From a virus: a DNA stretch of 42,149 nt. Below the pieces are notes generated by a model that saw only the letters and a list, made by a program, of their open reading frames with translations, had not been told where the DNA came from and ran no database searches. How positions within the stretch are numbered: position 1 is the stretch's first letter; each line of letters starts with the position of its first letter. A program made the position numbers and the translations under genes. Below, in pieces: positions 40,543-42,149 of the stretch. Location of the stretch: IMG/VR virus record IMGVR_UViG_3300009405_000008, positions 1 to 42,149 of that record; one strand, written 5' to 3'.

Positions 40543-40943
40543 AAGAACAATACACCCGAGAGACCTGGCCACGGCGTGATTGGCCCAACTTCACCTTCGA
40601 CGAGTTCGCCTGTTCCTGTTGCGATGAGTGTTGGGTAGATCCTCACTTCATGAATCGCCTCCAGCTGCTGCGTTTCATGATCGACACCGGCCTATCCGTG
40701 ACCAGTGGATACCGTTGCTCGGAACACCCAGACGAAATCGACAAAGACACACCACCTGGATCACACCACAGGGGGCGTGCTTGCGATATTGCTGCAACTG
40801 GCGGTGCAATGAGGTTCTTAACCATCCGCTTCGCGATCCAACTTGGATTCACTGGTATAGGAGTACACAAAACATTCGTCCACCTCGACGACATGGCCAG
40901 CCACGAATTCCACGAAGTACGCCCCGTAGTGTGGACATATTGA
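40539..40943 (+). CDS. M15 family peptidase (D-Ala-D-Ala carboxypeptidase-like)
   Basis: The 134-residue product has the zinc ligands of peptidase M15: H77 and D83 in HHRGRACD, and H115 in FVHLDD, with the SGYRC.EH segment upstream that is typical of the family. These enzymes cut peptidoglycan cross-link peptides or D-Ala-D-Ala ends. In phages they serve as endolysins or virion hydrolases. Here the gene lies in the early rightward operon and not beside late genes, so either it is a lysin expressed from that operon or it has another wall-related role. No signal peptide or membrane segment is visible, so export would need a holin. The N-terminus has several Cys (CSCCDECW). Confidence 0.85.
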   Translation: MKEQYTRETWPRRDWPNFTFDEFACSCCDECWVDPHFMNRLQLLRFMIDTGLSVTSGYRCSEHPDEIDKDTPPGSHHRGRACDIAATGGAMRFLTIRFAIQLGFTGIGVHKTFVHLDDMASHEFHEVRPVVWTY

Positions 40944-40944
40944 C

Positions 40945-41145
40945 ATGAACTGGCTCGACGCTGCAACGGCTTCACCAATCAAAATGGCCGCACGGAATGA
41001 AGGACCAACCTGGTATCATTGCACAATCGACGGTGCTGTTGTGTGCCGCAGCGAAGAAGGCAAACGAAGAAAGATGCCCTCCACGTACGCGGACAAACAC
41101 ACCGATTGGGTTTCATGCTTTGTGCGTAGGGGATACGCAACGTAG
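40945..41145 (+). CDS. Hypothetical 66-residue protein
   Basis: The product MNWLDAATASPIKMAARNEG... is basic and Cys/Trp-containing (TWYHCTIDGAVVCRSEEGKRRK, DWVSCFVRRGYAT). The start is one base after the peptidase stop; the SD is weak. No family recognised. Confidence 0.55.
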   Translation: MNWLDAATASPIKMAARNEGPTWYHCTIDGAVVCRSEEGKRRKMPSTYADKHTDWVSCFVRRGYAT

Positions 41146-41167
41146 CTGTTTTTAACGAGGAGGCGTG

Positions 41168-41821
41168 ATGAGCGATTGCACAGACAAAAAAGAGGAGCGT
41201 ATCACCACACTGGAGAGCGAGGTGGAGCATCTTGTTGACCTCATCAAAGCATTAGTGCGGGTGCGTCATAACGGTGTAGGGGGTAGAGACTTTCCTGCCT
41301 TTATTGACCCAGATGGTTGGCTGAAAGAATACGAGAATGAAGTACTAGAAATTGCCAAGCGTAAGAGCGACAAAGGGGTGCAGGTAGTAGAAGACTTCAC
41401 CAATGAAGTACTGGACAGCCTATCTGGCGAGTGTGCTGTGTGTGCGCCAGACCACACCTGTGGTGGATTCGGCAAGTGCGATTGCGCGGATACACTCGCC
41501 AGATATAATTTCCATTCTGAATTTATCGGCAAAAACGCCGCTAAAATCAGAAGATTGGAGGAGCAAGTAGAAAAACTACAGTTGCATGAGCGAGACCAAC
41601 TGCACTGCGATGAACAATCCTATGAAGAGTGCAATAAAAGAATAGACAACGTGCATGAAGATCTCAATTCACGTATCGCGGAACTGGAACAGCGGTTGTC
41701 GCAAAAAGGCGTACCGGACGGTATGAAGTTTACAAGAGGCGGCACGGCGCGTGGAACATTCACCGACGCAGCAGAGAAGGTAAACTGGCTACTGGCGCAG
41801 TTCCGCAAAGAGGAGGAGTAG
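41168..41821 (+). CDS. Coiled-coil protein with Cys-rich insert
   Basis: The 217-residue product has a helical start (RITTLESEVEHLVDLIKALVRVRHNG), a Cys-rich loop at about 95-115 (CAVCAPDHTCGGFGKCDC), which may bind zinc, and a long coiled coil (RRLEEQVEKLQLHERDQ through LNSRIAELEQRL). GAGGAGG precedes ATG 41168. Unknown function; the layout suggests a structural or adaptor protein. Confidence 0.65.
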   Translation: MSDCTDKKEERITTLESEVEHLVDLIKALVRVRHNGVGGRDFPAFIDPDGWLKEYENEVLEIAKRKSDKGVQVVEDFTNEVLDSLSGECAVCAPDHTCGGFGKCDCADTLARYNFHSEFIGKNAAKIRRLEEQVEKLQLHERDQLHCDEQSYEECNKRIDNVHEDLNSRIAELEQRLSQKGVPDGMKFTRGGTARGTFTDAAEKVNWLLAQFRKEEE

Positions 41822-42007
41822 ATGGGTAGGCGAATAACACAACGCATCCACATCTGCGCCATCTGTGATAGGACACCGGACGATGGAGAGTACATGTGGG
41901 AGATGAATGGAGAGTATTGGTGTGTGGAGTGCATTGAGAAAGATGACGTAGAACCAGAAACATTATGGGGTATAGGTATTGATAAAGCACAGCAAGGAGG
42001 TGAGTGA
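41822..42007 (+). CDS. Small zinc-finger-like protein
   Basis: The 61-residue product has CAIC...CVEC (residues about 12-37), a treble-clef or ribbon-like zinc site with acidic surroundings (DRTPDDGEYMWEMNGEYW). It starts right after the coiled-coil gene's stop behind GAGGAG. Unknown function. It overlaps the glycosyltransferase start as TGATG. Confidence 0.65.
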   Translation: MGRRITQRIHICAICDRTPDDGEYMWEMNGEYWCVECIEKDDVEPETLWGIGIDKAQQGGE

Positions 42008-42149
42008 TGGAAATATTCGGCCTACTTAAAGTAGGCAACGAGTCGCATATACTCGACGACACACTAAACATATGGAAACCAGTCTGCACAGGAGGTATAT
42101 TCATATACGGTGACAACTGTGACATACATACACAACTCGTATGCCGTTA
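42007..42149 (+). CDS. Glycosyltransferase family 2-like protein, N-terminal part
   Basis: ATG 42007 overlaps the preceding stop and follows AAGGAGG (41995-42001) at good spacing. The product starts MEIFGLLKVGNESHILDDTLNIWKPV..., with a GGIFIYGDN segment matching the first nucleotide-binding strand of small phage GT2 enzymes, then runs out of the window in frame. The frame continues in base 1's frame if the shared CGTTA is merged. It is the missing N-terminus of the gene at 1-585. Confidence 0.75.
   Translation, partial: MEIFGLLKVGNESHILDDTLNIWKPVCTGGIFIYGDNCDIHTQLVCR

Overview
This window looks like the essentially complete genome of a tailed double-stranded DNA phage (Caudoviricetes), most likely of podovirus type, from a bacterial host I cannot name. 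It carries large terminase, portal, scaffold, HK97-type capsid, adaptor and nozzle-like genes, two large internal virion-like proteins and a tail fibre with an endosialidase-type chaperone. I see no tape-measure gene, major tail-tube gene, integrase, lysogeny repressor or tRNA. Promoters that can be read are of sigma-70 type, so early transcription probably uses host polymerase; no phage RNA polymerase was recognised.

The two ends appear to join. The last five bases (CGTTA) equal the first five, and merging them makes one intact family 2 glycosyltransferase of about 240 codons out of two broken halves. The true molecule is then probably a 42,144 bp circle or circularly permuted assembly.

Layout. 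(1) From 31.3 kb rightward, through the join and on to 4.4 kb, all genes are on the + strand. Small early genes come first, then a family 4-like glycosyltransferase, a Cas4/RecB-like nuclease, a DnaQ-like exonuclease, a Sak4-like ATPase, a DUF669-type ssDNA-binding protein, a ParB-methyltransferase fusion, an M15 peptidase, the family 2 glycosyltransferase, a UDG-family A DNA polymerase fusion and a DUF3987-type ATPase. (2) From 27.6 kb leftward to 4.5 kb is the late operon on the - strand: two HTH proteins, terminase, portal, zinc ribbon, scaffold, capsid, a second structural protein, a GT-like protein, adaptor, nozzle, internal proteins, fibre and small membrane-type proteins. The two operons converge on a 13-bp stem hairpin at 4.45 kb. 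(3) From 27.6 to 31.3 kb lies a control region. It has a promoter and short gene to the right, a leftward cassette with two near-identical promoters and two paralogous small proteins, and a gene-free stretch holding ten copies of CAACAACTT next to an AT-rich block, which is my candidate replication origin.

The most unusual signals are four copies of a hairpin TGTTCA-GRAAR-TGAACA, each at a start codon and each with the same purine-rich loop in the gene's own sense strand; the repeat array in the control region; and a roughly 190-base segment with long complementary arms between the ssDNA-binding gene and the methyltransferase genes. Together they suggest a phage-specific layer of RNA- or operator-level control that I do not recognise.
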